From Planktothricoides raciborskii GIHE-MW2 (lineage in GTDB: Bacteria > Cyanobacteriota > Cyanobacteriia > Cyanobacteriales > Laspinemataceae): a DNA stretch of 64,000 nt. Below the pieces are notes generated by a model. The model saw nothing but the letters and a program-made list of their open reading frames with translations, was not told the origin of the DNA and made no database searches. A program made the translations under genes and the position numbers. Positions 15,807 to 25,656 of the stretch are shown piece by piece. Every line of letters starts with the position of its first letter. The stretch's first letter is position 1. The stretch is from the NCBI RefSeq assembly GCF_040564635.1, contig NZ_CP159837.1:4575001-4639000 (forward strand), written 5' to 3'.

Positions 15807-16745
15807 TTATTTTTTCGGGCTGGCATCACCAAAGCGAATCATTAAAGCGATCGCAATACTCACCGCCGTAATTAACACCATACTCAGGGCAGAACCAAAG
15901 CCCCAATCCCGCGCTGCCCCCAAAAATTGATCGTAAATTAACCGAGATACCGTCATGCTGGAAGCCCCGCCCAAAAGTTCGGGATCCACGAAATCCCCCA
16001 GACCGCTGATAAACACCAGCAAACAACCCGCTGCAATTCCCGGCAGGGTTTGGGGTACGGTTACTTTCAAAAAGACTTCCACGGGATTAGCGCCCAAATC
16101 CGCCGCCGCTTCCAACAAACGGCGATCGAGTTTTTCCAAAGAAGCATAAAGAATCAGTACCATATAAGGCAAAAAGCTGTAACTCATGCCAATCAGTACC
16201 GCTGACGTAGAGTGCAACAAATCCGTCGGGGGTAGTCCCACGGTGGCGATAATGCTATTCAGTACCCCAGTAGGCCGCAAAATGGTTTTCCAGGCATAAG
16301 ACCGCAGCAGGGAAGAAGTCCACAAAGGCAAAACAAAACCTAATAACAGTAAATTTTGCCAGCGTTTGGGAGTTTGCAAGGCTAACCAGTAAGCGACAGG
16401 AAATCCGAGGATCAAACAAATGCTGGTGGTGCCAGATGCTAACAGGAGCGATCGGCCAATCACTTGTAAATAAACCGGATCGAAATTAGCCCATTGACAC
16501 TGATCAAATCCCAAGACTCGACAATAATTATCCAGCCCGGACGGAATCACTTTTTCCCCAGGTTGGATTTCCGGCACCAAACTTAGTTGAAAAATCACCA
16601 AGGTGGGCAGCACCAACAATAACACTAACCAAATTCCTGATGGGCCAAGCAATGCCAAAGGGCCAAGCCAATTCGGTTGTAGGCGATGATTTCCGGCTGG
16701 TTCTGGTTTGGTCTTATTGGTCGATATAGTAGAAGGTGGAGTCAT
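15807..16745 (-). CDS. potB: Spermidine/putrescine ABC transporter permease PotB
   Basis: A 312-residue inner-membrane protein with an extended hydrophilic N terminus (about 30 residues), about six transmembrane segments and the EAA loop EAAADLGANPVEVFLKVTVP. It is the PotB-type partner of PotC. A gap of 189 bp, AT-rich and without an obvious terminator, separates it from potD upstream. The last residues (RFGDASPKK) run to the edge of the downstream repeat array, and the stop lies within it. Confidence 0.9.
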   Translation of the reverse strand: MTPPSTISTNKTKPEPAGNHRLQPNWLGPLALLGPSGIWLVLLLVLPTLVIFQLSLVPEIQPGEKVIPSGLDNYCRVLGFDQCQWANFDPVYLQVIGRSLLLASGTTSICLILGFPVAYWLALQTPKRWQNLLLLGFVLPLWTSSLLRSYAWKTILRPTGVLNSIIATVGLPPTDLLHSTSAVLIGMSYSFLPYMVLILYASLEKLDRRLLEAAADLGANPVEVFLKVTVPQTLPGIAAGCLLVFISGLGDFVDPELLGGASSMTVSRLIYDQFLGAARDWGFGSALSMVLITAVSIAIALMIRFGDASPKK

Positions 16746-16934
16746 AATGACATGAGTAATTTTTCCAGGGTTAATTAATGATTGGGAGATAGAAGATTTT
16801 AGGGATTTTTAACGATGAATATTCATCAATTAAATAATTTATTTTGATAAATATAATTTGAGAATTTATGTATTTTTCAATCAAATTAAATTTACAATTT
16901 AAATCTGAAAATTTTTCACATCATTACTGATAAT

Positions 16935-18056
16935 TTAGCTGCTTTTTAGTTTGATCCAATACCTGGCATAAGTTTTTTCTTTTTCAATACTTAAAGGAAT
17001 AATTCCTTCACACTTTTCTAGTACGGATTCAGGGGGGAACAAGGTAGGATTTTCTTGTAAATCCTGAGATAATTGAGCATAAGCCTGCTTATTGGGTGTG
17101 GCAAAATACAGTCGCTCACAGAGCGATACGGTTACTTCTGGTTGCAACATGAAGTTTAGCCATTTGTAAGCTCCGGCTACATTCGGCGCCCCGGCGGGAA
17201 TAACCATTGTATCTATCCACAAAGAAGTACCACTTTGAGGCACCAGATATTTTAAATTTGGGTTTTCATTGGCTACATTTAGGGCGTCAAAGGAAAAACC
17301 CATTGCCATTGTTAAGTCTCCGGCTAATATTAAATCTCGCCAACCATCAGTGGTAAATGTGGCCAGTGTACCTTTGAGGTTTAGCAATTTTTCATAAGCC
17401 GCTTGTATTTCTGCGGGGTTTTCGGAATTGTAGGAGTAGCCCAGCGATCGCAGGGATGCCCCTATCACTTCTCGCGGATCGTTGATCAAAGTCACTTTGC
17501 GAGATAATTCTTTTTGGTGTTCCCAGAGATAGTCCCAATCTTTCGGGGTAGAGGAAAGTTTTTCGGCGTTATAAATTAAGCCGGTGGTTCCCCAAGTGAA
17601 GGGTAAACTGTAACGATTTCCTGGATCGTAGTCAGGATTTTGAAACTTCTCAAATAGATTGTTTATCCCCTTCAGTCGAGAGTGGTCAAGGGGTTGTAGC
17701 AGTCTCAACTCCACCATCCGTTTGACCCAAGAATCCGAGGGATAAATAATACTGTAGGCTCCACCACCGCCCGCTTGAACCTTCGCCAGCATCGCTTCAT
17801 TGGAGTCAAAAATATCCACAATGACTTTGATGCCGGTTTGTTTTCTAAAGGTTTCGATTAACTCTGAGTCAGTGTAATCGGCCCAAGTGTAGATATAGAG
17901 ATCGTTGGCTGAGGTCTGAGTCATCGGCGGTCCGGTCATCTCATCCCCACTGTCATCAAAGGGATTACCCCCTAGAGTCCACCCACAACCGGACAGCGCC
18001 ATACTAGAAAGCGCCGCCGCAGAACTTTGTAAAAATTGGCGTCGAGTTTGAGTCAT
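16935..18056 (-). CDS. potD: Polyamine-binding periplasmic protein PotD, Tat/lipoprotein-type signal
   Basis: A 373-residue solute-binding protein of the spermidine/putrescine family (TWADYTDSELIETFRKQTGIKV near residues 54-75). The N terminus carries a twin-arginine-like motif (TRRQFLQSS) and then a lipobox-like LSGC near residue 24, suggesting export by the Tat pathway and possibly lipid anchoring. It captures polyamine for PotB/PotC. It lies downstream of potA and an unknown gene on the same strand. Confidence 0.9.
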   Translation of the reverse strand: MTQTRRQFLQSSAAALSSMALSGCGWTLGGNPFDDSGDEMTGPPMTQTSANDLYIYTWADYTDSELIETFRKQTGIKVIVDIFDSNEAMLAKVQAGGGGAYSIIYPSDSWVKRMVELRLLQPLDHSRLKGINNLFEKFQNPDYDPGNRYSLPFTWGTTGLIYNAEKLSSTPKDWDYLWEHQKELSRKVTLINDPREVIGASLRSLGYSYNSENPAEIQAAYEKLLNLKGTLATFTTDGWRDLILAGDLTMAMGFSFDALNVANENPNLKYLVPQSGTSLWIDTMVIPAGAPNVAGAYKWLNFMLQPEVTVSLCERLYFATPNKQAYAQLSQDLQENPTLFPPESVLEKCEGIIPLSIEKEKTYARYWIKLKSS

Positions 18057-18203
18057 ATAGATGCGAGGTGTTCTATGTGATTTCGTCGGAGGTACGTTAG
18101 CGAAGCTATCGCGGAGGGCGAAACGTCTCTTGGGGGGTACGGGGGGGAATTTGATTTCTACCCGTGATATCTATCCGTAGAATCTGACCATAATTGGTTT
18201 GAA

Positions 18204-18611
18204 TCAACAGTAGCGTACTGATTGTTCTAAAGCTAGTGGTTCACCAGTTTGAGCATCAGTATTTTGACAGGCAAACATCGTTTCTGGAGAAATTTTTTCA
18301 AACTCCAGGTGATTGCCCTGACGTTTGAGTAAATATCCCCGCAGTTCTTTGATGGGCAGTTGGGTCATCGGATCGATCTCAGAGGTAAAGGAACGCAATA
18401 CGATCGATGCCACAGAATCGCAACAGGAATCAATGCGCCTGAGAAATAATTCTTGGCTGTATGCTTCCTCTCCATATTTGACTTGGTTGCCTTGGCGATA
18501 CAGGTTAATCACGAAGGGTTGACCATCACTGCCCAAAAAGGTGAGGATCGCCTGTTTGGGGCAGTGTGATTCCAACTCAGCCAGTAATTGATTTAAGCCT
18601 TTGATTGTCAT
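18204..18611 (-). CDS. Unknown 135-residue protein within the pot operon
   Basis: A soluble protein of the pattern MTIKGLNQLLAELESHCPKQ with a beta-rich middle (AILTFLGSDGQPFVINLYRQGNQV). It has no signal peptide. It lies between potA (65 bp away) and potD (147 bp away) on the same strand, so it is probably part of the transcript. Three cysteines lie in RRIDSCCDS and FACQN, with one at the C terminus (RYC). No family recognised; a link to polyamine uptake is inference from position. Confidence 0.65.
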   Translation of the reverse strand: MTIKGLNQLLAELESHCPKQAILTFLGSDGQPFVINLYRQGNQVKYGEEAYSQELFLRRIDSCCDSVASIVLRSFTSEIDPMTQLPIKELRGYLLKRQGNHLEFEKISPETMFACQNTDAQTGEPLALEQSVRYC

Positions 18612-18676
18612 AGTTGGGTCTTGAAATGTTCACAAGATTTGCTTTGTGGTATGTAGGGGCGATTCCCGAATCCCCC

Positions 18677-19831
18677 CTATTGGGCGATCGCGATACAGTC
18701 CGTTGGCGACCAGTGAACATAAATCCGCGTGTGTAATTCTGGCAAGCTACCCAGGGTGTTCGGTTGCATAATTGTTAGCCGATCCCCTGAAGTTAACTTC
18801 ACCACATAATGCACATGGGTTCCCAGATACATAATATGTTCCAGGCGGGCTTCAAAACAATTGATTTGGTTTTCCGGTTCATACAGACTCAATTGAATCC
18901 GTTCCGGTCGCACGCTCACAGCAACCTGAGTTCCTGAATGACTCCAGGGTTCTAAGGTTTGTACCCCAATTTTCAGGTTGCTATTGGTGCGGATTTGTAA
19001 ATTGGTGCGTTCGCGAGGCGGCGCAGATGCGCTTTCGGCACATTCGATCCGCCCTTCCAGCAAATTAGTATCGCCGATAAAATCCGCCACAAAAGTTGTT
19101 TTGGGCCGTTCATAGATTTCCGTCGGTGAACCAATTTGCTCAACCCGACCCTGACGCATCACCGCAATGCGATCGGAAAGACTCAGGGCTTCTTGTTGAT
19201 CGTGCGTCACCATCACAAAAGTTAAGCCCAAATCTTTATGTAAATTGGATAATTCCACTTGCATCTCTTTCCGCAGCTTCAAATCCAAAGCGCCGAGGGG
19301 TTCATCCAGTAAAATCACCGCTGGTCGATTTACCAGTGCTCTGGCTAAAGCGACCCGTTGCTGCTGACCTCCTGAGAGGGAAGTGGGAACCCGGTTAGCA
19401 AATTCTTCCATTTTGACTAATTTCAGCGCTTGCCGAACCCGGTCTTCAATTTCCGCTTTGCCCAAGCGTTTAATCCGTAATCCAAAAGCAATATTTTCCG
19501 CTACGCTCATGTGATTAAACAGGGCATAACTTTGAAATACGGTGTTGACAGGTCTTTGATAAGGAGGCACTTGGGTCATTGACTTGCCCCGAATGAGTAC
19601 CTCTCCAGCGGAAGGAGTTTCAAACCCGGCAATTAAACGCAGGGTTGTGGTTTTCCCACAGCCAGAAGATCCCAGAATACTAAAAAACTCCCCTCGACGA
19701 ATATCCAGGTCTACAGCCCGGACAACGGTATTGCCATCAAACACCTTAAAAACTTTCCGCAGTTCCACGTCCAAGGCCGTTTCCTGCCGTGTGGTGTCTG
19801 ATGGTTGTGTAGCAGCAGTTGAAAAACTCAT
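18677..19831 (-). CDS. potA: Polyamine ABC transporter ATPase PotA
   Basis: A 384-residue ABC ATPase with Walker A GSSGCGKTT, signature LSGGQQQRVALARAL, Walker B VILLDEPLGALD and switch THDQQEALSLSDR. The C-terminal 110 residues form a TOBE/MOP-type regulatory domain (VAVSVRPERIQLS). The start at ATG 19831 is preferred; a TTG five codons upstream is also in frame. It energises PotB/PotC and is the first gene of the operon. Confidence 0.92.
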   Translation of the reverse strand: MSFSTAATQPSDTTRQETALDVELRKVFKVFDGNTVVRAVDLDIRRGEFFSILGSSGCGKTTTLRLIAGFETPSAGEVLIRGKSMTQVPPYQRPVNTVFQSYALFNHMSVAENIAFGLRIKRLGKAEIEDRVRQALKLVKMEEFANRVPTSLSGGQQQRVALARALVNRPAVILLDEPLGALDLKLRKEMQVELSNLHKDLGLTFVMVTHDQQEALSLSDRIAVMRQGRVEQIGSPTEIYERPKTTFVADFIGDTNLLEGRIECAESASAPPRERTNLQIRTNSNLKIGVQTLEPWSHSGTQVAVSVRPERIQLSLYEPENQINCFEARLEHIMYLGTHVHYVVKLTSGDRLTIMQPNTLGSLPELHTRIYVHWSPTDCIAIAQ

Positions 19832-20411
19832 GGCATTTCCGCCCAATTTTACCCCTGTAATGTTTGAGTTAGCCTGATTGGTTTATAACTTATAATTGGC
19901 TTGATTCTATCGCTGACATCCAGAGATGGGGAGAGAATTCTCCCTATCTCTGGATTCCCAAGTTGGACTCAGGTCTACCGAGCCGATCGGAATTCGCGAT
20001 CGAATCTCTTTCTGGAAATTTTAATCTCTGTTCAAATTTTTTCATTGCATTTTAGTAAATAGTAATGGATTAGTAATGGATTAGTAATGGATGCCTTCAG
20101 ATATGGGGAAGAGCGATCGCCGATTTTTTCCTGAACTGGAAAGCCAAGAAACGAATGGGAAGATTGCCCTCTCCAGGAATCACTGATGAATCTCTCTCTA
20201 GCTTATGGCGGGATTCCCGCTTCGGGATCCGATATGCACGCGGAATCGCCCGCTGCCAAAGTGGGTTAAGCCGTGCCTAAGCCACTTCTGGTCGTCCCCT
20301 AAAAGTCAGAAGATCAACCCTTCAACTTCTGACTAAAATCAGCCAACAATAGCTGTTATTTACCATAACCTAAAGAAGGATATGCAATAATTGCCGCAAA
20401 TAGCCATAATT
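19832..20411. other. Intergenic region between divergent potA and PBP2
   Basis: Three TAGTAATGGAT repeats at about 20060-20092 and a 'GGGATTCCCGCTTCGGGATCC' type palindromic element near 20211-20250 are present. Promoters for both divergent genes should lie here, but I see no clear consensus boxes and no other gene. Confidence 0.5.
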
Positions 20412-22202
20412 ATGACCTTGATGCAGTTTTACTCAGATCGCCAGAAATCTAAACTTCGTACCGTCGGACAACATTATCAGTCTTTTGTGATCATGGGACT
20501 GGTAAGTTTAATGCTGTTTGGTGGCATTGTCTGGCGTTTAGCCTATTTGCAATTAGTCGAAGGCGATCGCTTTCGAGCAGTGGCCGATGAAAACCGAATT
20601 CGTCTAATTGCCAAACAACCAGCCAGAGGCAATATATTCGACCGGAAAGGCAGAATTATGGCGACTTCTCGGCTATCCAAAGCGCTATTTGTTTGGCCGA
20701 GATCCCACAGTCGCGAAGAATGGCAGCCCATTCTTAAACGCATCTCTCAAATTCTGAATATCCCTGACACTGAGTTATCTAAACTGATCGAAAGAGCCGA
20801 AAATGGCTATGACTCTACGCAGCAAATCCGCATCGCCAGGGGTTTGACAGCGGAACAAGCCACCTTAATTGGCGAATTCAGTAATGAATTACCCGGAGTA
20901 GACGTGGAATATGAAGCCCTCCGTTACTATCCCAACGGCACTCTGGCGGCTCATGTTTTAGGTTATACCGGCGAAGTGGATGAAGTATCTTTAGTTGAAC
21001 TTAAACCCAAAGGATATCGTCTGGGTGACATTATTGGTCAGTTAGGGGTTGAAGCTGGTTTAGAGCAGAAATTGCGAGGTAAATGGGGTGGTCGGCGCGT
21101 AGAAGTGGATAATATGGGTCAAATTATCAAGTTTTTGGGTGAAGAACCCGCCCAAGCTGGACAAGATGTGACTTTGACCATTGACCTGGATATCCAAAGG
21201 GCCGCCGAAAAAGCCCTGGGCGATACCCAGGGAGCCATTGTAGTCATGGATCCGAACGATGGGGCGATTTTAGCGATGGTCAGCCGCCCGGTCTATGACC
21301 CGAATGTGTTCTCTCAACCTGTGACCGAAGAAATTTGGCAACAAGTTCAAGGATCCGATCACCCATTTGTCAATCGGGCTTTGCGAGGCTTCCCCCCTGC
21401 CAGCACCTTTAAAATTATTACCACCGTTGCCGCCCTCAAGTCTGGCAAGTTTGATCCCTATACGGTGCTACCCACTTATCCGTACATTATTGCTGGCGGC
21501 ATCCAGTTTTGGGATTGGAACCAGGCTGGTTTTGGCCCTTTAGGATTTGATGGAGCGATGGCTTGGAGTAGTGATACTTTCTTTTATCAAGTGGGCATGA
21601 CTATCGGTGGACCAACTTTAATTGAATGGACGAGAAGGTTTAGCTTTGGCTCCAAGACTGGCATCGAGTTGGCCGCCGAAGAAGACCCCGGACTGGTGGC
21701 TGATGATGCCTGGAAACGCAAGTATAGAGACGAAGAATGGTTTGAAGGCGATACGGTGAATATGTCCATTGGTCAAGGGTTTCTGCTGGCTACCCCTCTG
21801 CAAGTAGCCTTGATGAATGCAGTCCCTGCTAATGGCGGCTATCTGGTGCAACCTCACTTGCTTAAGGATAATCCAGAAGCGAAAAAAAATCGGCGATCGG
21901 TTGGATTAAGTAAGGACGCCCTCAAGGTCTTACAATCAGGTTTACGACAGGTGGTGACATCAGGAACAGGTCAGGTGATGAATGTACCCACGATTCCCCC
22001 AAATGCGGGGAAGACAGGTACGGCTGAAGATCCGCCGCGTCTATCCCATGCTTGGTATGGCGGCTATGCCCCTTATGACAAACCAGAAATTGTGGTGGTG
22101 GTTTTTGGGGAAAATTCTGGCGGTGGTGGTGGGGGTTTTGCCGCACCCAAGGCACTGCAAGTTATGGAAGATTATTTTAAAATGAAGAAAGGCAAGAAAT
22201 AA
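20412..22202 (+). CDS. mrdA: Penicillin-binding protein 2 (peptidoglycan transpeptidase)
   Basis: A 596-residue class B PBP. A single N-terminal membrane anchor (FVIMGLVSLMLFGGIVW) is followed by the dimerisation/pedestal domain (RGNIFDRKGRIMA) and a transpeptidase domain with S331-T-F-K, S386-S-D and K534-T-G. It cross-links peptidoglycan in the elongation machinery with a RodA-type polymerase. ATG 20412 is chosen over an in-frame TTG seven codons upstream. A glycine-rich tract (SGGGGGGF) near residue 573 lies in the last part of the domain. Neighbours are unrelated. Confidence 0.9.
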   Translation: MTLMQFYSDRQKSKLRTVGQHYQSFVIMGLVSLMLFGGIVWRLAYLQLVEGDRFRAVADENRIRLIAKQPARGNIFDRKGRIMATSRLSKALFVWPRSHSREEWQPILKRISQILNIPDTELSKLIERAENGYDSTQQIRIARGLTAEQATLIGEFSNELPGVDVEYEALRYYPNGTLAAHVLGYTGEVDEVSLVELKPKGYRLGDIIGQLGVEAGLEQKLRGKWGGRRVEVDNMGQIIKFLGEEPAQAGQDVTLTIDLDIQRAAEKALGDTQGAIVVMDPNDGAILAMVSRPVYDPNVFSQPVTEEIWQQVQGSDHPFVNRALRGFPPASTFKIITTVAALKSGKFDPYTVLPTYPYIIAGGIQFWDWNQAGFGPLGFDGAMAWSSDTFFYQVGMTIGGPTLIEWTRRFSFGSKTGIELAAEEDPGLVADDAWKRKYRDEEWFEGDTVNMSIGQGFLLATPLQVALMNAVPANGGYLVQPHLLKDNPEAKKNRRSVGLSKDALKVLQSGLRQVVTSGTGQVMNVPTIPPNAGKTGTAEDPPRLSHAWYGGYAPYDKPEIVVVVFGENSGGGGGGFAAPKALQVMEDYFKMKKGKK

Positions 22203-22701
22203 TCTGAGATATTTGCTGCCGTGGGCGGATGTCCTGCTACGTCCGATTCATGTCTTGCTAGGTCGCCAAATGTCGCAACATAAAGACTGGCGATCGCGTC
22301 TAGTCCTTTGTTAGTTGTCCCGGAGTTTTTGATTGATTCAGCCCCGCGAATTCATCGGCAGTGACACGGAACAAGACGATCCCGCCAACCTGCCTTTTTA
22401 AGCTGGGGCGGGATTAGCCCACTGCCATTCTCCCCATCTCCCTGTTCGACTTGGCCGAATTTCTCAATCTGTAGCCTCTGGGGATCGGGCGTGAAGCGAA
22501 GAGCAACCAAGAGGAACCGCTGTCTTCCCTCGATAAAAATTAATCAAACATTAATTTTTGATGAATTTTTGATTAATGTTTGATGCATTGTTGGTCAAAG
22601 GCCGATCGCCGCAACGCAAAAATTACTCTCTTGGCAACGGAAGTGTAATATGATACAAGTTAGACAGGAAAAAAACTTACCTATTTTCAGGGGGATATGG
22701 T
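22203..22701. other. Intergenic region with hairpins
   Basis: An 8-bp stem ATCCCGCC...GGCGGGAT (22379-22414) and AT-rich direct repeats around TTTTTGATGAATTTTTGATT (about 22555-22577) are visible. No gene recognised. Confidence 0.45.
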
Positions 22702-23400
22702 TTGCAGGCCAGGGAGATCGAACCGAAACTCAAACAACTGATTAAACTAGCCTCGGTCGTGGAGCCAATTCTCGCCAAACGGCTAGAGGAAATCTGGCGC
22801 TGGATTAAAGACATCAAGTCCGGTTACCTGCTGCAAAAAAAATTTTTAATGGGATTTCTCCTAGAACTGACTAAGGATGCAGAAATTTGGTTAGAGTTGG
22901 AAGTCCTAAATCCTGATGAAAGAAAATGTTTTTTAGATCAGCTAACTCCTACGGTAAGATATTGGTATGAAGAGCTATTTCCCACCTGGTTTCGCGATCG
23001 CGATCAAAAATTTTATATTTGGAAACAAAAATTAAGATCGGGAGAATTTAATCCCACGGATACTGAATTGATTAAGGCGATCGCGGATCAAATTCAACAG
23101 CGTCACGGCAACGTTGTTCATCGCTATATTGCTGATTTTTCTATGGCCACTGATGTGATTGTCAGTAGTGAGAAAGGCCAGCCCCTCTGTGTTCAAATTA
23201 CCACGGTTTCTGATGAATATTCTCAAATGAAATATGATAAATGGGAATATACTTTACGCCAGTGGAACATAGAACGCGGGTTATTTATTAGTTTTAATCC
23301 CAGTCAGGAGGAGTTCATTGTTCAAGTGGTCAACTTAGTTTTATATAATAGTAAAAATTTGCCCAAGCAAAATTACTTAAAATTCACTTTTAACAAGTGA
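22702..23400 (+). CDS. Unknown protein, possible restriction-endonuclease-like fold
   Basis: A 232-residue soluble protein. TTG 22702 is the likely start, with AGGGGG upstream. The N-terminal 110 residues are helical and charged. The C-terminal part has the order HRYIADFSMATDVIV... QPLCVQITTVS... KWEYTLRQWNIERGLFISF, which resembles the acid-X(n)-Q-X-T and following helix/strand of PD-(D/E)XK-like nucleases. That resemblance is by eye only. It precedes a DUF1822 gene by 54 bp on the same strand, so they are likely co-transcribed. Nuclease activity is not established. Confidence 0.6.
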   Translation: MQAREIEPKLKQLIKLASVVEPILAKRLEEIWRWIKDIKSGYLLQKKFLMGFLLELTKDAEIWLELEVLNPDERKCFLDQLTPTVRYWYEELFPTWFRDRDQKFYIWKQKLRSGEFNPTDTELIKAIADQIQQRHGNVVHRYIADFSMATDVIVSSEKGQPLCVQITTVSDEYSQMKYDKWEYTLRQWNIERGLFISFNPSQEEFIVQVVNLVLYNSKNLPKQNYLKFTFNK

Positions 23401-23454
23401 ATTCAAATAAAAAACAAAAAATAAAAACATTATAACTGTTGAAAAAAGCCATCC

Positions 23455-24042
23455 ATGAGCATAACTACTAGCAATCTCAGCAATAAAGACAGACTGGAGA
23501 GAATTTGGCATTTACTACAAGATGCAGAGAAATTACAGCAAGAAAGAATTAACTCTGGCTTTGATTATGTCAATCTTTATGTTGAAGATGTCGAAAGCGA
23601 TTGGCTAGAAAATTGGGGTGAGGATGTCACCGAGTTGCCCGTCAGACTTCGGCAGTGGTTTCACAATGTTTTTGAACCTGATTGGCATTCAATTGAGGAG
23701 ATTTTTGACCCCGCAGCCACCAAGATTTCTTTACAAACCGCTGGGGTAAAACGCGCCAAGTTGATTGACCTGGAATCTCAAGTTGCCCTAATTGTCACGC
23801 TGAAAAACGAGTCCTCGACAAAAACCAGCATTCTTTTACAAGTTCATGGGACGGATTTACATTATCTCCCAGAAAACCTGCTGATGACTGTGCTTTCTCC
23901 TTTGGGAGTCGTTCTCGGTTGCGCGATCGCCCATCAGACCAGTGAGGTGATTCAATTGGAGTTTACGGTTGAACGAGGAGAAGAGTTTACCGTTGAGATC
24001 AAATCTGGCTGCCTGACGGTGACACAAAACTTTTTAATGTAA
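23455..24042 (+). CDS. DUF1822 family protein
   Basis: A 195-residue soluble protein. The C-terminal half matches the DUF1822 pattern known almost only from cyanobacteria: VKRAKLIDLESQVALIVTL, then LLQVHGTDLHYLPENLLMTVL, then IQLEFTVERGEEFTVEI. An upstream 'LPVRLRQWFHNVFEPDWHSIEEIF' segment also fits the family. DUF1822 genes often follow regulatory or unknown small genes in cyanobacteria; function remains unknown. It is downstream of the 22702-23400 gene in the same direction. Confidence 0.82.
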   Translation: MSITTSNLSNKDRLERIWHLLQDAEKLQQERINSGFDYVNLYVEDVESDWLENWGEDVTELPVRLRQWFHNVFEPDWHSIEEIFDPAATKISLQTAGVKRAKLIDLESQVALIVTLKNESSTKTSILLQVHGTDLHYLPENLLMTVLSPLGVVLGCAIAHQTSEVIQLEFTVERGEEFTVEIKSGCLTVTQNFLM

Positions 24043-24264
24043 AGTGGTTGGTTGTTGGTTGTTGGTTGTTGGTTGTTGGTTGTTGTTATAAAGCGAGAAT
24101 AACGAATAACGAACAACAACCAACAAATAACGAACAACAACCAACAAATAACGAATAACGAACAACGAACAACAAATAACGAATAACGAATCTTGCGGAA
24201 ATCCTGTGGTGATGCAAGCATAATAAACTCATTATGTAATTTTGAGTTTATTTTTGGAGGATTT
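24043..24264. repeat. GGTTGTT and AACGAATAACGAACAAC arrays
   Basis: TTGGTTG units (24046-24085) are followed by inverted-sense AACGAATA/AACAACCAAC units to 24190. The two arrays are complementary in composition and could fold together. GGAGG ahead of GTG 24265 is the ribosome-binding site of the next gene. Confidence 0.8.
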
Positions 24265-25446
24265 GTGGCGATCGCAGAAACAATTGGACTGGGATTAGGT
24301 GCGGCAGCCCTCGTGCTCGGTGTCGCTGGTGTGTCCCTAGAGTTGCAATACCGCCGCCGACCGGGGAATGATTTAGAACTGACCACCGGCTTATGGCAAC
24401 AAGAAACCTTGTCTCCCCAGCATTGGCAATTAGTGGGGGTAATGGAGTTTCGCAACCTGACGCCCAACTTGGAAATTATGCTGCCCCAAGTGTCTGCGGA
24501 GGTGACGTTACTGTCTGAGGGCAGTTTGACGAAAATTCAGACTCAGACTCACGTGAAATCGATGCATCCAGATACCCCAGCCCGGGCTGATGGCTATTGG
24601 GATGCCTATATTGTTAAAGTGCGTAAAATCACGCAAATGTCGGTTACGATTGATATTCAAGGGGAGAATCTCAGCGATCTGCAAACCGCTTGGATCAAAA
24701 TTAATTACCTGACTTATGGCCCCGAAGGACGCATTCCCAAGGTTAAACATATTATTGTGCCGTTAAAGTTTCCCAATCCGGCAGAAAATCCGGCGTGGCG
24801 AGAAGTTCCCGCAGCCAAGGGTCAAGTGTTGCCGGTGAAAACTCATTTGCTGACCAATTCCGACGATCCGGTGGGGGTGGTGAAGCGATATGTCCTGCCT
24901 CATGCTAAACCGGGAGATATTGTGGCAATTGGGGAAACTCCCGTGGCGATTATGCAAGGACGGTGGCGAGATCCCAGTCAAGTTAAGCCCGGATTTGTGG
25001 CTAAACGATTATGTTATTTTTTCTTACCCACTTCCAGTTTAGCTACCGCTTGTGGGTTACAGTCTTTGGTAGATGTGGTAGGCCCGGTGCGAGTATTTTT
25101 GGCCTTTGTTGGTGGGGCGATCGCCAGGGTATTTGGTTATCGTGGCGCTTTTTACCAGTTAGCTGGGGAACAAGCCCGTTTAATCGATGATGTCACCGGC
25201 ACTTTGCCGCCTTACGATCAATTTATTGTCCTCGGCCCGGAAAATCCCCAGCAAGTGGTGGATCGAATTAAACGAGAAACTGATATTTCAGCGGCGATCG
25301 TCGATGTGAACGACTTGAAAGCAGTTAAGATATTGGCAGCAACCTCTGATATTTCCTCTGACTTCTTAGAAGCCGCTTTAAGAAATAATCCCGCAGGCAA
25401 TGGTAACGAACAAACTCCGGTTGTGTTAATTCGCCAGACTGCTTAA
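24265..25446 (+). CDS. Conserved cyanobacterial membrane-anchored protein, F420-0:gamma-glutamyl ligase-like
   Basis: A 393-residue protein with an N-terminal hydrophobic segment (IGLGLGAAALVLGVAGVSLE) then a beta-rich region, and a C-terminal half from LPVKTHLLTNSDDP containing DIVAIGETPVAIMQGR and GTLPPYDQFIVLGP. This resembles CofE-type F420-0:gamma-glutamyl ligase domains, as often annotated in cyanobacteria. GTG 24265 is chosen because GGAGG sits eight bases upstream. A true glutamyl ligase role is uncertain, since most cyanobacteria are not known for a full F420 pathway. Confidence 0.72.
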   Translation: MAIAETIGLGLGAAALVLGVAGVSLELQYRRRPGNDLELTTGLWQQETLSPQHWQLVGVMEFRNLTPNLEIMLPQVSAEVTLLSEGSLTKIQTQTHVKSMHPDTPARADGYWDAYIVKVRKITQMSVTIDIQGENLSDLQTAWIKINYLTYGPEGRIPKVKHIIVPLKFPNPAENPAWREVPAAKGQVLPVKTHLLTNSDDPVGVVKRYVLPHAKPGDIVAIGETPVAIMQGRWRDPSQVKPGFVAKRLCYFFLPTSSLATACGLQSLVDVVGPVRVFLAFVGGAIARVFGYRGAFYQLAGEQARLIDDVTGTLPPYDQFIVLGPENPQQVVDRIKRETDISAAIVDVNDLKAVKILAATSDISSDFLEAALRNNPAGNGNEQTPVVLIRQTA

Positions 25447-25494
25447 TTGCTCTGAGGATTGCTCTAAGGAAATCACGTCTTGAAGCAAGCCGAT

Positions 25495-25519
25495 CGGGGT
25501 TAGGCATGGTCTAACCCCG
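25495..25519 (+). terminator. 9-bp stem hairpin
   Basis: CGGGGTTAG and CTAACCCCG around a 7-base loop, 48 bp after the preceding stop. It is followed by an A run, not a T run, on the transcribed strand, so it is not a standard intrinsic terminator. Confidence 0.4.
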
Positions 25520-25656
25520 GAAAAAAAAGAAAATTGGCCAAAATTGTCTCACTGGGAACAGCAGAAAGCCGCACCGATCCTTTGTCACTATCGGTTTTGT
25601 GCGGCAGCGATCGCGCCCTAAAATCTTACCTTTATAATCTTTCTCCCTAAATCAAT

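Noticed and set aside
25495-25519. Strong intrinsic terminator
   Set aside because: An A run, not a T run, follows the stem; kept only as a weak hairpin.
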